Positions 9,568-18,315 of a stretch of 64,000 bases of DNA are shown here, piece by piece (within the stretch, counting starts at the first letter, position 1; each line of letters opens with the position of its first letter). The position numbers were made by a program, and so were the translations under genes. The notes under the pieces are model-generated. The model was not told the origin of the DNA, did no database searches, and worked only from the letters and a program-made list of their open reading frames with translations. Source of the DNA: an uncultured cyanobacterium (GTDB taxonomy: Bacteria > Cyanobacteriota > Cyanobacteriia > PCC-6307 > Cyanobiaceae); the NCBI GenBank assembly GCA_903935205.1, contig CAIZQU010000078.1:1-64000 (forward strand), in the 5' to 3' direction.

Positions 9568-9889
9568 GGCGGTGCTGAACGGTCGGGGTGGAGCGGCGGC
9601 TGGGGTTGGCAGGGCGACCGCGCGCGAGGCGGGCTGAATGGGGGTCGGGAGCGGACTCGCGATTGAACTCGCAGCCAGATCGCTGGTGCGGCAGCCTCCC
9701 GGCCCGGCCCGGCCCGGCCTGCGGCTGACCCGGCTGATCCGTTGGACCCGGCTGGGCGGCTGCGGCTGCTGAATGGCAGGTCTGTGGCGGCTGCTCTCAG
9801 GATGGCCGCCCGGCGCGATGCTGACCGGCGGTTTTCCGCTGGCCTTCCGTCCGTTTGCCCCTGGCCGCTGGCCGTGTCCCCGCCGACCG

Positions 9890-10375
9890 CTACCGCTGGC
9901 CGCTATCGCTGGCCGTCGGCTGCTGGCCGCAACCGCAACCACTGATCGCTCAACAGCTGGCCCTTTGGCCGGGTGCCCTGGTCCGTTGGCCGGCTGGCAG
10001 CTGACCCCTAACCGCTGACCGCTGACCGCTGACCCCTAACCGCTAACCGCTGACCGCTGACCGTTGGCTGCTGGCCGTCGGCTGCTGGCCGCTACCGCAA
10101 CCACTGATCGCTCAACAGCTGGCCCTTCGGCCGGGTGCCCTGGTCTGTTGGCCGGCTGACCGCTGACCGTTGACCGTTGGCTGCTGGCTGCTGACCGCAA
10201 TCGCAACCGCTGATCGCACAACAGCTGGCCCTTCGGCCGGGTGCCCTGGTCCGTTGGCCGGCTGACCGCTGACCGTTGACCGTTGGCTGCTGGCTGCTGA
10301 CCGCAATCGCAACCGCTGATCGCACAACAGCTGGCCCTTCGGCCGGGTGCCCTGGTCCGTTGGCCGGCTGGCCGT
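9890..10375. repeat. Tandem repeat array, 106-bp unit, about 4 copies
   Basis: A unit running from CGCAACCGCTGATCGC through CAACAGCTGGCCCTTCGGCC to GGTCCGTTGGCCGGCTGACC recurs. The anchor CAACAGCTGG starts at 9951, 10113, 10219 and 10325, giving spacings of 162, 106 and 106 bp. The last two units are virtually identical. The 162-bp interval contains an extra run of short 'CCGCTGA/CCGTTGA/CCCCTAA' heptamer-like repeats (10005-10065). The array ends about 110 bp before the mtnA start. Open frames across it are by-products of the periodicity. Confidence 0.85.
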
Positions 10376-10484
10376 CGCTGAGACCCTCGGCCGGAGGATT
10401 CCCAGGGCCCCCGGAGCCCGCGGCAACCCGCCGGATCCCCGGGGTTTCAGGATGGGCCCGCGCCCTTGCTGCTTCCCCGGCTCC

Positions 10485-11660
10485 ATGAACATCCACGGCA
10501 CCCCCTGGCGCACCATCGGCCTGGAGGAGGGAGGCGAGGCGGTCTGGGTGATCGATCAGACCCTGCTGCCCCATCGCTTCGAGACCCGTTCCCTCCGCTG
10601 CCTCGACGACGCGGCGGAGGCCATCGCCACGATGGTGGTGCGGGGCGCCCCCCTGATCGGGGTGACCGGCGCCTACGGCCTGATGCTGGCCCTCCAGCGC
10701 GATCCCTCCACCGCCTCCTTGCAGGCCGCCTTCGAGCGGCTCAATGCCACCCGCCCCACCGCCGTCAACCTGCGCTGGGCCCTGGAGCGGGTCCGCGACA
10801 GGGTGGCGCCCCTGCCGGAGGCCGAACGGGCGGCCGCCGCCGGGGCGGAGGCCGCCGCCATCGCCGAGGAAGACGTGGCCATGTGTTCCGCCATCGGCGA
10901 CCACGGCCTGGCGATCTTCCGCCAGATCGCCGCCGCCCGCCCTGCCGAGCGCCAGGGCGAACCGCTGCGGGTGCTCACCCACTGCAATGCCGGCTGGCTT
11001 GCCACCGTCGACTGGGGCACGGCCCTGGCGCCGGTCTACAAGGCCCACAGGGCCGGCCTGCCGCTTCACGTGTGGGTGGATGAAACCAGGCCCCGCAACC
11101 AGGGCGCCAGCCTCACCGCCTTCGAGCTGGCCCAGGAGGGTGTGCCCCACACCGTGATCGTCGACAACGCCGGCGGCCACCTGATGCAGCACGGCCAGGT
11201 GGATCTGGTCATCGTCGGCACCGATCGCACCACCCGCCGTGGCGATGTCTGCAACAAGATCGGCACCTATCTCAAGGCCCTCGCCGCCAGGGACAACGGC
11301 ATTCCCTTTTATGTGGCCCTGCCTTTCTCCACCATCGATTGGAGCCTCGATGACGGTGTGGCCGAGATTCCGATCGAGGCCCGCTCGGAACGGGAGGTGA
11401 CCCACATCCAGGGATGGCTCAGCCCGGAGCAGGGAGCTGCGGCGGCACCCGGTGCCGGGGATGGCGCTGGCAGCGGTTCGGTCGGCGGCGCCTCTGAGGA
11501 GGCTGCCCGGCTGGTCACCGTGCAGCTCACCCCCAGCGGCAGTTCCGGTTTCAATCCCGGCTTCGATGTCACCCCGGCCCGGCTGGTCAGCGGCCTGATC
11601 ACCGAGCGCGGCATGGCGCCGGCCAGCGAGGCGGGCCTGCGCGGGCTTTACGGCGGCTGA
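10485..11660 (+). CDS. mtnA: S-methyl-5-thioribose-1-phosphate isomerase
   Basis: MtnA converts 5-methylthioribose-1-phosphate to 5-methylthioribulose-1-phosphate in the methionine salvage pathway, in the cytosol. The 391-residue product has VVRGAPLIGVTGAYG near residue 52, the catalytic Cys167 (THCNAGWLAT) and the catalytic Asp247 (VGTDRTTRRGDVCNKIGTY). It also has the family end piece FNPGFDVTPARLVSGLITERG. The ATG at 10485 starts MNIHGTPWRTI, where homologues start. A Gly/Ala/Ser-rich insertion (about residues 320-345, GAAAAPGAGDGAGSGS) precedes the last strands and looks like a lineage-specific loop. No other salvage gene is next to it. Expression may be affected by the repeat array just upstream. 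Confidence 0.95.
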   Translation: MNIHGTPWRTIGLEEGGEAVWVIDQTLLPHRFETRSLRCLDDAAEAIATMVVRGAPLIGVTGAYGLMLALQRDPSTASLQAAFERLNATRPTAVNLRWALERVRDRVAPLPEAERAAAAGAEAAAIAEEDVAMCSAIGDHGLAIFRQIAAARPAERQGEPLRVLTHCNAGWLATVDWGTALAPVYKAHRAGLPLHVWVDETRPRNQGASLTAFELAQEGVPHTVIVDNAGGHLMQHGQVDLVIVGTDRTTRRGDVCNKIGTYLKALAARDNGIPFYVALPFSTIDWSLDDGVAEIPIEARSEREVTHIQGWLSPEQGAAAAPGAGDGAGSGSVGGASEEAARLVTVQLTPSGSSGFNPGFDVTPARLVSGLITERGMAPASEAGLRGLYGG

Positions 11661-11900
11661 GCCGGGGCCTCAGGCCTGGGGATCCCGATGCCCTGATCGC
11701 CTCGTTCCCTGCCGTCCGGATCGGTGCCAGCGCCGCCCTCAGATCTGTTGAGAGGGCGCCGGATCAGTGGGCGCTCGATCAGAGGGCGCGGGGACCCCCC
11801 GGCACGCCGTGCGGAGCTTGCGGGTGCATCACGAGGCCACGAGGCGTTGTGAGGTTGGCGGAGGCTTCCCTGGCGGCCCGGGGGCGCGGCAGCGACCTGG

Positions 11901-12198
11901 GAGCCTGCTGCGCGGAGGTCGACTCATCAGGGTCTGAGCAGAGCCAGGGCCTGAACAGAGGCAGGGCCTGAGCAGAGGCAGACCCGATCGGGCGCCCCTC
12001 ACAGCCTCATCTTGAGACATAGGCCATGCAGAACACGGCAGCCTCTTCATCTCGAGATCCATCGCAGCGCAATCATTTCGCCCGTTGTCCCGGCGCCGCT
12101 GTCTCGATGCGGATCCAGATCCATGTGAGACCCGCGGCCGCTCAATGGCGGGATCTGCCCATGGACATTGGCCACATCCAGCGACGCGCAACAAGCGC
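11901..12198 (+). repeat. Inverted-terminus repeat element, copy 1
   Basis: This is the first of six related elements in the window. Its left end GAGCCTGCTGCGCG and right end GACGCGCAACAAGCGC are imperfect inverted copies. The shared core includes GAGGCAGACCCGATCGGGCGC, CCTCATCTTGAGAC, ATCTCGAGATCCATCGCAGCG and CCCATGG blocks. It is the most diverged copy, and its internal 'GGGCCTGA(G/A)CAGAGGCA' unit is duplicated. It does not code for protein. Confidence 0.7.
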
Positions 12199-12230
12199 CT
12201 GACCTGGGGGCTTGACCCGGCCTCGGTTGG

Positions 12231-12525
12231 GAGCCGGTTGCGCGTAGGTCGACAGGCCAGTTCCTGAACAGAGGCAGAGCCGATCGGGCGCCGATCGCGG
12301 CCTCAGCCTGAGAGAAAGGGCATCAGGACCAGGGCATCAGGAACAGGGCATCAGGAGCATCGCCGCAGCTTGATCGCAAGATCTACTGCGGCGCAATCAT
12401 TCTGCCCTTTGGTACGGCGCTGCAATCGCGATGCGGAGGGGAGGAGAGCCATGGGAGAGCCAGTTCCGTTCCACAGCGAGATCTCCCCATGGATCTGAGG
12501 CCACTGCGGCTACGCGCAACAGGCT
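12231..12525 (+). repeat. Inverted-terminus repeat element, copy 2
   Basis: This copy lies 32 bp after copy 1 in the same orientation. The left end is GAGCCGGTTGCGCGTAG and the right end CTACGCGCAACAGGCTC, a 17-bp inverted repeat with one mismatch. The interior has CAGAGGCAGAGCCGATCGGG, three units of a GGGCATCAGGAACA-type repeat at 12318-12360, GATCGCAAGATCTACTGCGG and two CCATGG-centred blocks. It is nearly identical to copy 5 (27635-27952) over the right half. Confidence 0.8.
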
Positions 12526-12770
12526 CCTGGTGGCCTTGGCCGCTGGGGATGGGCCGGGCATGCCGGAGGGCTGGGCGCTGATGCCCCATGGCCCTGGGAT
12601 CCAGTCCGCCGCCGCTTCCAGTTCGGCGTCCCGGGAGCGGCTGGGTGACAGCAGCGAGGGGGAGGCCAGGGGGATGTCATGTAAATAAATTTCAAAGCTT
12701 GGAGATTGCCCTTGATGCGTTGGTGTGACCGCGGAATGATTGCTGCTATCCGCTAGCCTCAGGCTGACCG

Positions 12771-13949
12771 ATGGCAGCAGCAAGCGCCCAGTCGGCGCCT
12801 GGCCGGGTGCCGCCGCGCCGCGCCCCCTTGCCCCTGGAGCCCGCCCCCTGGTTCAGCGGGCGCTGCGGCACCAAAGAGCAGTTTACTTTTGATACCCTGG
12901 CAGGCCGCTATGTGGTGCTCTGCTTTTTCGGATCAGCCGCCAATCCCCTCAGTCGCAGCGTGCTGGATGGCTTGATCCAAACCTGTCGCCCTCTGTTTGA
13001 CGACGCCAACGTCTGCTTTTTCGGGATCAGCACCGATCCCGAGGATGAACGGCAGCAGAGGCTGAGCGAGATGATGCCGGGTATTCGCTATTTCTGGGAT
13101 ACCGATTCCAGGATCAGTCGGCTCTATGGCCGCCTCGATGCCGACCGCTACCTGCCGGCCACCATTCTCATCGATGAGCGCCTGCGCCTTTATGACGTGC
13201 TGCCCTTCGGCGATGATGCCGCTGCCCATGTTGCCGCCGTCGCTGCCCTGCTCGCCGCTGTGCCGCCCCTGAGTGAGGTGGGCGAGGCCCGGGTGCAGGC
13301 GCCGGTCTTGCTGCTGCCCCGGGTGTTCGAGCCGTCGCTCTGCCAGGCGCTGATCGCCTATTACCAGCGCTGGGGTGGTGGTGATTCCGGCTTCATGCGC
13401 GAAGTTGATGGCATGACTGTCGGTGTCGTTGACCACAGCCACAAGCGCCGCCAGGACAAGCTGATTGAGGATCAGGAGCTGCGCATGGCCTGTCTGACCC
13501 GCATCCATGACCGGGTGGTGCCCGAAATCAAAAAGGCCTTTCAGTTCGACGCCACCCGCATCGAGCGGCACCTGATCGCCTGCTATGAGGGTGCCGATGG
13601 TGGTCATTTCCGCCCCCATCGCGATAACACCACCAGGGGCACCGCCCACCGGCGCTTTGCCGTCTCCCTGGTTCTCAACAGCGGCGATTTTGAAGGCGGT
13701 ATGTTGCAGTTTCCTGAATTCGGTCGCCAGCTCTACAGCCCACCCGCCGGCGGCGCCGTGATCTTCTCCTGCTCCCTTCTCCATGGAGTCACGCCGGTGC
13801 GCCGCGGCAGCCGCTATTGCTACCTGCCCTTCCTCTACGACAACGCCGCCGCCGAACTCCGCGAGCGCAACCAGCGCTTCCTTGCCCAGCCCAGCGCCGA
13901 TCCCGATCGCCACCGCCATCCACCGGAGGCTCCAGACAGCCAGGGCTGA
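12771..13949 (+). CDS. Peroxiredoxin-like domain fused to a 2OG-Fe(II) oxygenase (prolyl-4-hydroxylase type)
   Basis: The product has 392 residues in two domains. Residues ~20-165 have the AhpC/TSA thioredoxin-like fold pattern (FDTLAGRYVVLCFFGSAANP, FFGISTDPEDERQQRL, YLPATILIDERLRL). The peroxidatic Cys is missing: FGSAANP stands where peroxiredoxins have a TxxC loop. Residues ~178-365 are a 2OG/Fe(II) dioxygenase with metal ligands His283 and Asp285 (HFRPHRDN) and distal His338 (LLHGVTPV), followed by an Arg that should hold 2-oxoglutarate. This half resembles P4H/PKHD hydroxylases, so protein or peptide hydroxylation is possible. The peroxiredoxin half may be only structural or regulatory. 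The gene stands alone between repeat-rich gaps. Confidence 0.85.
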   Translation: MAAASAQSAPGRVPPRRAPLPLEPAPWFSGRCGTKEQFTFDTLAGRYVVLCFFGSAANPLSRSVLDGLIQTCRPLFDDANVCFFGISTDPEDERQQRLSEMMPGIRYFWDTDSRISRLYGRLDADRYLPATILIDERLRLYDVLPFGDDAAAHVAAVAALLAAVPPLSEVGEARVQAPVLLLPRVFEPSLCQALIAYYQRWGGGDSGFMREVDGMTVGVVDHSHKRRQDKLIEDQELRMACLTRIHDRVVPEIKKAFQFDATRIERHLIACYEGADGGHFRPHRDNTTRGTAHRRFAVSLVLNSGDFEGGMLQFPEFGRQLYSPPAGGAVIFSCSLLHGVTPVRRGSRYCYLPFLYDNAAAELRERNQRFLAQPSADPDRHRHPPEAPDSQG

Positions 13950-14198
13950 TGAGTAGCGCCGCCTCAGATCATCGATGCAGGCCGTCGTGATCGCGTCTTG
14001 CGCAACACCCATCCAAAACCGGCACAGCGACCAATCCCTCCCTGGGCCGGGTCATGGGTTGGGATCATTCCAAGCGCTGCTTTTCCCTCCGTGTCTGCTG
14101 GCAACGTTCCAACTCCGGGCTGTCAGCGGCTGAGCCTGCAGAAGCCAACACTCTGACTGGGGTGAAGCTGTTCGCTTGCCCGTTGCACCCAGCCCCAG
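13950..14198. other. Start of a gene-poor repeat region
   Basis: The gap of 13950-15195 contains no recognisable gene. This first part has no obvious repeat. It is followed by element copy 3, an 11-bp minisatellite, a 131-bp inverted-repeat element and a 12-bp minisatellite, each listed separately. Confidence 0.5.
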
Positions 14199-14464
14199 GA
14201 GCCTGTTGCCCATCGGTCGGTCGGCGGACCCTATCCGGCACAGAGGCAGACCCGATCGGGCGCTCATCACAGCCTCATCCTGAGCCGCAGCGCATCAACA
14301 ACACCCCAGCACCTTCATCTCAAGATCTGTTCTGGCGTCATCATTCCACCCATAGGCACAGCACCCCGATCCCGATGCGGATGAGACCCATGGGAGAGCC
14401 TTGTTCGCTCAAGGGCGGACCGTCCCATGGATCTGGGGCCGATGCAGCTACGCGCAACAGACTC
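14199..14464 (+). repeat. Inverted-terminus repeat element, copy 3
   Basis: The left end is GAGCCTGTTGCCCATCGG and the right end CTACGCGCAACAGACTC. Including flanking bases the termini pair as CCAGGAGCCTGTTGC against GCAACAGACTCCTGG. The interior keeps CAGAGGCAGACCCGATCGGG, CATCTCAAGATCTGTTC, the ATGCGGATGAGACCCATGGG block and CCCATGGATCTGGGGCC. It lacks the 14-bp internal tandem units seen in copies 2, 5 and 6. Confidence 0.75.
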
Positions 14465-14615
14465 CTGGCCAGGTTGTTCAGCGGGCTCCAGGTTCTCCAG
14501 GTCCAGCCAGCCCCCTGGCCTGGCCCCGGGGCCCAGGCGGCTCCCAGGCGGGATCGCGCCGCTACGCCGACGATCAGCCCTGCGACCATCTGCGATCCGC
14601 CAGCCCCCTCTCTCC

Positions 14616-14769
14616 TTCATCTCCACAACTTCACTCCAACTTCACTCCAACTTCACTCCGGCTTCACACCAGCTTCACACCAGCTTCACACCAGCTTCAC
14701 ACCGGGTTCGCTCCGGGTTCGCTCCAACTTCAATCCGGTTTCACTCCAACTTTGCTCCAGCTCTGCTTT
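14616..14769. repeat. 11-bp minisatellite (CAACTTCACTC family), ~14 units
   Basis: The sequence reads as successive 11-mers: CAACTTCACTC three times, then CGGCTTCACAC, CAGCTTCACAC three times, CGGGTTCGCTC twice, and variants ending near 14769. More units of the same kind recur at about 14912-14975, after the 131-bp inverted-repeat element. The gradient of variants suggests slippage followed by point mutation. Apparent open frames here only translate the period. Confidence 0.85.
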
Positions 14770-14780
14770 CTTTGGTTTCA

Positions 14781-14911
14781 GGGCATCTCGAAAAATTGAG
14801 ATTCCAGGGTCACCCAACAATTGAGACTCATTACCTCGACAGGGTCGACCGCCTCTGTGTAGCCGCGTCCTTGATCCCGAATCCACGGAAAAGACAATTT
14901 TCGAGGTGCCC
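14781..14911. mobile_element. 131-bp element with 17-18 bp inverted ends, interrupting the minisatellite
   Basis: GGGCATCTCGAAAAATTG at 14781-14798 is an inverted copy, with one base change and one missing base, of CAATTTTCGAGGTGCCC ending at 14911. The ~96 bp between are lower in GC than the surroundings and unrelated to the 11-bp repeats on both sides. The layout is what a MITE or the relic of an insertion sequence would give. No transposase is encoded and no target-site duplication could be fixed with confidence. Confidence 0.55.
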
Positions 14912-14998
14912 TTCACTTTGACTTCACTCCAACTTCACCGCAACATCACTCCAGCCTCCCTCACTTCAAACTCCCCGATCCCATCCGGCAACCATCAC

Positions 14999-15106
14999 GC
15001 CAACCAATCCACCAACCAATCCACCAACCAATCCACCAACCAATCCGCCAACCACCTGCCAACCAATCCGCCAACCACCTGCCAACCACCTGCCAACCAG
15101 CCTGAG
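14999..15106. repeat. 12-bp minisatellite (CAACCAATCCAC family), ~9 units
   Basis: Units CAACCAATCCAC are repeated, grading into CAACCAATCCGC and CAACCACCTGC variants. They end about 90 bp before the methyltransferase start codon. A second minisatellite with a different unit so close to the 11-bp one suggests a region prone to slippage and free of selection for coding. Confidence 0.8.
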
Positions 15107-15195
15107 GCACCACCCCGGGCAGCCGCTTTCTGTCCGGGATCGCTCCAGGGCTCTGCCTAGCCTGGGCCTGCCGCCCTGACCCGCATCCGTTCCCC

Positions 15196-16281
15196 ATGTC
15201 CGCGGCCCCGCTCAGCAGCGAACCCATCAACAGCGAACCGATCAGCAGCGCCCCGCCCCCCAACTGGGTGGCTTCGCGCCATCCGCTCGGCTGGCTGATC
15301 AACCGCCTGCTCGCGGTCCAACCATTGCGCTGGTTGCTGTTCCAGCAGGCGCGCCGCCTGATCATCCGCACCGCCGAGGGGCGTGGCATCGCCTGGCGCC
15401 AGCGCCGGGAGGCCCTGCGCCAGGCCGCCGAACCGCTGCTGGCCCAGAGCACCGATCCGGCCGTGGCGATCCCGGACTACTACCGGGTGCGCTTTCACGC
15501 CTACGACGCCGGCAACCTCTGCTGGGCCGCCGCCTGCGAAGCCGAACAGGCCACCGATGCCATGGCCCTGCGGGTCTGGCCCGAGCAGCCCGATCTGCAG
15601 CCGGCCGCCGCCCAGCGACGCCTGCGGCGGGCGATCTTCGCTGCGATCGAACCGAGCCTCGCTGGCCCGGTGCGTCGCGCCCTCGATCTGGGCTGTTCGG
15701 TGGGGGTGGGCACCGTCGCCCTGCGGGACTGGTTGCTGGAGCGCCAGGCCGAGGCCGGCGCCGCCGCTGCCGCTGGCTCGATGGAGACCGAGGCCATTCC
15801 CCAGGTCGAAGGACTCGATCTCTCCGCCGAGATGCTGGCGGTGGCCCGGGTGCGGGAGGCGGAACTCCGGGCGGCTGCCCAGGCCGCCGCACCGGCCGCG
15901 TCGCTCGCCGCCCCGCCGGCCCCGATCACCTGGCGCCACGGCGCCGCTGAGGCCACCGGCCTGCCCTCCGCCGCCTACGACCTGATCACCCTCCAGTTCG
16001 TCTGCCATGAGCTGCCCCAGGCGGCCACCCAGGCGGTGCTGGCGGAGGCGGCCCGCCTGCTGCGGCCCGGTGGCGTGATCGCCCTGGTGGATCAGGATCC
16101 CGATTCGGCCGTGATCCGTCGCCTGCCGGCTCCGGTGGCGACCCTGCTCAAGAGCACCGAGCCCTATCTGGAGGATTACTTCGGCCTCGACCTCCCGGAA
16201 GCCCTGCGCCAGGCCGGCTTCCACGCTGTGCGCCGCGCCGCCGCCGACCCCCGCCACCGGGTGCTGGTGGCCAGCCGCTGA
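15196..16281 (+). CDS. Class I SAM-dependent methyltransferase
   Basis: This 361-residue protein has a ~145-residue N-terminal extension (IPDYYRVRFHAYDAGNLCW, LRRAIFAAIEPSL). A Rossmann methyltransferase domain follows, with the SAM motif ALDLGCSVGVGT, acidic VEGLDLSAEMLAVAR, motif III-like FVCHELPQAATQAVLAEAARLLRPGG and DQDPDS. It looks like an UbiE/Coq5-like or small-molecule methyltransferase; the substrate is not predictable. The ATG at 15196 follows a CCCGCATCCGTTCCCC stretch with no strong Shine-Dalgarno. The next gene converges on it 18 bp later, so there is no room for a downstream partner. Confidence 0.85.
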   Translation: MSAAPLSSEPINSEPISSAPPPNWVASRHPLGWLINRLLAVQPLRWLLFQQARRLIIRTAEGRGIAWRQRREALRQAAEPLLAQSTDPAVAIPDYYRVRFHAYDAGNLCWAAACEAEQATDAMALRVWPEQPDLQPAAAQRRLRRAIFAAIEPSLAGPVRRALDLGCSVGVGTVALRDWLLERQAEAGAAAAAGSMETEAIPQVEGLDLSAEMLAVARVREAELRAAAQAAAPAASLAAPPAPITWRHGAAEATGLPSAAYDLITLQFVCHELPQAATQAVLAEAARLLRPGGVIALVDQDPDSAVIRRLPAPVATLLKSTEPYLEDYFGLDLPEALRQAGFHAVRRAAADPRHRVLVASR

Positions 16282-16299
16282 GGGCTGGGCAGCCGGGGC

Positions 16300-17328
16300 T
16301 CAGGGCCACCCCTCCAGCACGATCTTGCCGATGCAGCGGCCCCCCTCCAGGCGGCTGTGGGCCAGGGCCAGATTGGCCGGATTGATCGGGCTGAGCCGGG
16401 TGGTCAGGGTGGTGCGCAGCTCTCCGGCCTCCACCGCCGCCGCCAGCCGCCTCAGAATCTCCCCCTGTTCGCCCCGGTCCGGGGTGCGGCACTGGGGCCG
16501 GGTGAACATGAACTCCCAGTGGAAGCTGGCGCTCTTGGCCTTGAGCAGGTTGAGATCCAGAGGGGCCCGGTTGCCCACGATCGCCACGATCGAGCCCTGG
16601 GGGCGGATCAGCTCGGCCATCACCGACCAGTAGGCGTCGGTATCGCTGAAATTGGCGATCGCATCCACCGTGGCGCAGCCGAGGGCGGCCAGCTGGGGCG
16701 GCAGGGGCTGGCGGTGATCCACCACGGCGCTGGCACCCATCGCCTCGCACCAGGCCCTGCTTTCGGGCCGGGAGGCGCTGGCGATCACCCGCAGTCCCGC
16801 CCGGCGGGCCAGCTGGATGGCGATCGATCCAACTCCACCGGCCCCCCCGAGGATCAGCAGGGTGCGGTCCCGGTCGGCACCCTGCGGATCGAGCCCCAGC
16901 CGCTCGAAGAGCGCCTCCCAGGCGGTGAGGCCGGTGAGCGGCAGGGCCGCCGCTTCCGCCGCGCTGAGGTTGGCAGGCCTGGGGGCACAGATCGCCTCCT
17001 CCACCAGCACCTGCTCGGCATAGCAGCCCGGTCGGCTGATATCGCCCGCGAACCACACCCGATCCCCCACCGCCAGGCGGCCTACGCCCGGACCCACGGC
17101 TTCCACCACCCCGGCCGCGTCCCAACCCAGGAGTCGCGGGGGGATGCCGCCGCAGTTCCCCCGATCGGGCAGGCCGCTCCGCACCTTGGTATCGACCGGA
17201 TTGACGGCCACCGCTTCGATCCGCACCAGAAGATCCTCGGGGCCAGGAGAGGGCGGCGGCAGCTCGATCAGCTCGAACACACCGGGTTCTGCGCCGCTGG
17301 GGCCGCCGTAGGCGGCGATCGCTTTCAT
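16300..17328 (-). CDS. NADPH:quinone oxidoreductase / zinc-type alcohol dehydrogenase family protein
   Basis: The 342-residue product is a medium-chain dehydrogenase/reductase. The N-terminal GroES-like fold has VRIEAVAVNPVDTKVRSG and GWDAAGVVEAVGPGV. The Rossmann part has LLILGGAGGVGSIAIQLARRAGL, the nucleotide-binding AxxGGVGxxxxQxAxxxG pattern. Structural zinc cysteines are absent, which places it with quinone reductases (the YhdH/ZADH group) rather than true alcohol dehydrogenases. It probably reduces quinones or alpha,beta-unsaturated carbonyls in the cytosol. The htpX-like gene is next on the same strand, about 90 bp upstream, so the two may share a transcript. Confidence 0.88.
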   Translation of the reverse strand: MKAIAAYGGPSGAEPGVFELIELPPPSPGPEDLLVRIEAVAVNPVDTKVRSGLPDRGNCGGIPPRLLGWDAAGVVEAVGPGVGRLAVGDRVWFAGDISRPGCYAEQVLVEEAICAPRPANLSAAEAAALPLTGLTAWEALFERLGLDPQGADRDRTLLILGGAGGVGSIAIQLARRAGLRVIASASRPESRAWCEAMGASAVVDHRQPLPPQLAALGCATVDAIANFSDTDAYWSVMAELIRPQGSIVAIVGNRAPLDLNLLKAKSASFHWEFMFTRPQCRTPDRGEQGEILRRLAAAVEAGELRTTLTTRLSPINPANLALAHSRLEGGRCIGKIVLEGWP

Positions 17329-17418
17329 GGGCTTTTTGGTGGATGCGGTTCGGGCGATTCCTGCGCTTGGGGCGCTGCAGGATCAGCGGCAGGTCTGACC
17401 CCGCTGAGGGCGCCGCCG

Positions 17419-18315
17419 TCAGCTGCGCCCCTGGTTGGCGGCCTCCCGCAGGGCCCGGATCCGGGCCTCGATCGGCGGGTGGCTGGCGAACAGGCGCAGG
17501 AATCCGGGCGGTTCGGAGATCTTCAGGGTGGCCAGGGTGGGTTCGTCGCGGGGATCCTGCAGGTTGACCACCTGGCCGAGGCTCTGCAGGGCACCCACCA
17601 TCGCCCCGGGGCTGGTGAGGCGGGCGGCGCCGGCATCGGCGCGGAATTCCCGGTGGCGTGAGAACCAGGCGGTGATCAGCGACCCCAGAACCCCCAGCAG
17701 CACCTCCAGGGGCCAGATCAGCAGCATCGTCGGCGGTGGGGCCATGCCGCGGCCATCCTCCCGCTCGCCGCGGGGCAGCAGGAAGGCCACCGCCCGCGAC
17801 AGGAACATCACGAAGGCATTGATCACCCCCTGCAGCAGGGTCATGGTCACCATGTCGCCGTTGCCGACATGGCTCAGCTCATGGGCCAGCACGGCCTCGA
17901 GCTCCTCGGGGGGCATCCCCTGCAGGATGCCGGTCGAGACCGCCACCAGGGCCCGGTTGGGGGAGGGGCCGGTGGCGAAGGCGTTCCATTCGGGCGAGCC
18001 GTAGATGCCCACCTCCGGCATCGGCAGCCCGGCCCGCTGGGCCAGCTGGGCCACGGTGCTCTCCAGCCAGCGCTCGGCCGAGCTGCCGCCCTGGCCGACC
18101 AGCTGGATGCCCATCATCCGCTTCGCCGATTCCGCCGAAAACTGCAGCGAGATCCACGATCCCAGCAGACCCCAGACGAAGCTGCCCACCAGCAGGGGAA
18201 GCAGGGGCAGATCCGGCGGCAGCAGCCCCAGGGCGGTGAGCAGGTAGAGGATCAGTGAGATCGTGAGCACCACCGCCAGGTTGGTGATCAGGAACAGGAG
18301 CGTGCGCAGGGCCAT
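17419..18315 (-). CDS. htpX: M48 family membrane zinc metalloprotease (HtpX type)
   Basis: The 298-residue protein would degrade misfolded membrane proteins. Two N-terminal membrane helices (about 7-29 and 38-57) precede the catalytic HELSH motif at 145-149 (EAVLAHELSHVGNGD). The third zinc ligand is the Glu in HREFRADAGAARL. Two more hydrophobic segments lie between, around residues 155-175 and 193-215. Length and order fit HtpX. The ATG at 18315 (MALRTLLFLITN) is chosen because the first membrane helix follows at once; the frame is open much further but encodes nothing membrane-like. In E. coli htpX responds to the Cpx envelope-stress system; nothing comparable is visible here. Confidence 0.93.
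   Translation of the reverse strand: MALRTLLFLITNLAVVLTISLILYLLTALGLLPPDLPLLPLLVGSFVWGLLGSWISLQFSAESAKRMMGIQLVGQGGSSAERWLESTVAQLAQRAGLPMPEVGIYGSPEWNAFATGPSPNRALVAVSTGILQGMPPEELEAVLAHELSHVGNGDMVTMTLLQGVINAFVMFLSRAVAFLLPRGEREDGRGMAPPPTMLLIWPLEVLLGVLGSLITAWFSRHREFRADAGAARLTSPGAMVGALQSLGQVVNLQDPRDEPTLATLKISEPPGFLRLFASHPPIEARIRALREAANQGRS

Noticed and set aside
9890-10375. Possible CRISPR array
   Set aside because: The 106-bp units are repeated whole, without unique spacers of constant length, and no cas gene is in the window.
14616-15106. Possible repeat-protein gene (translations rich in F-T-P-A-S-H or N-Q-S-T)
   Set aside because: The 11-bp period shifts frame each unit and no start, ribosome site or homologous protein supports coding; it is a minisatellite.
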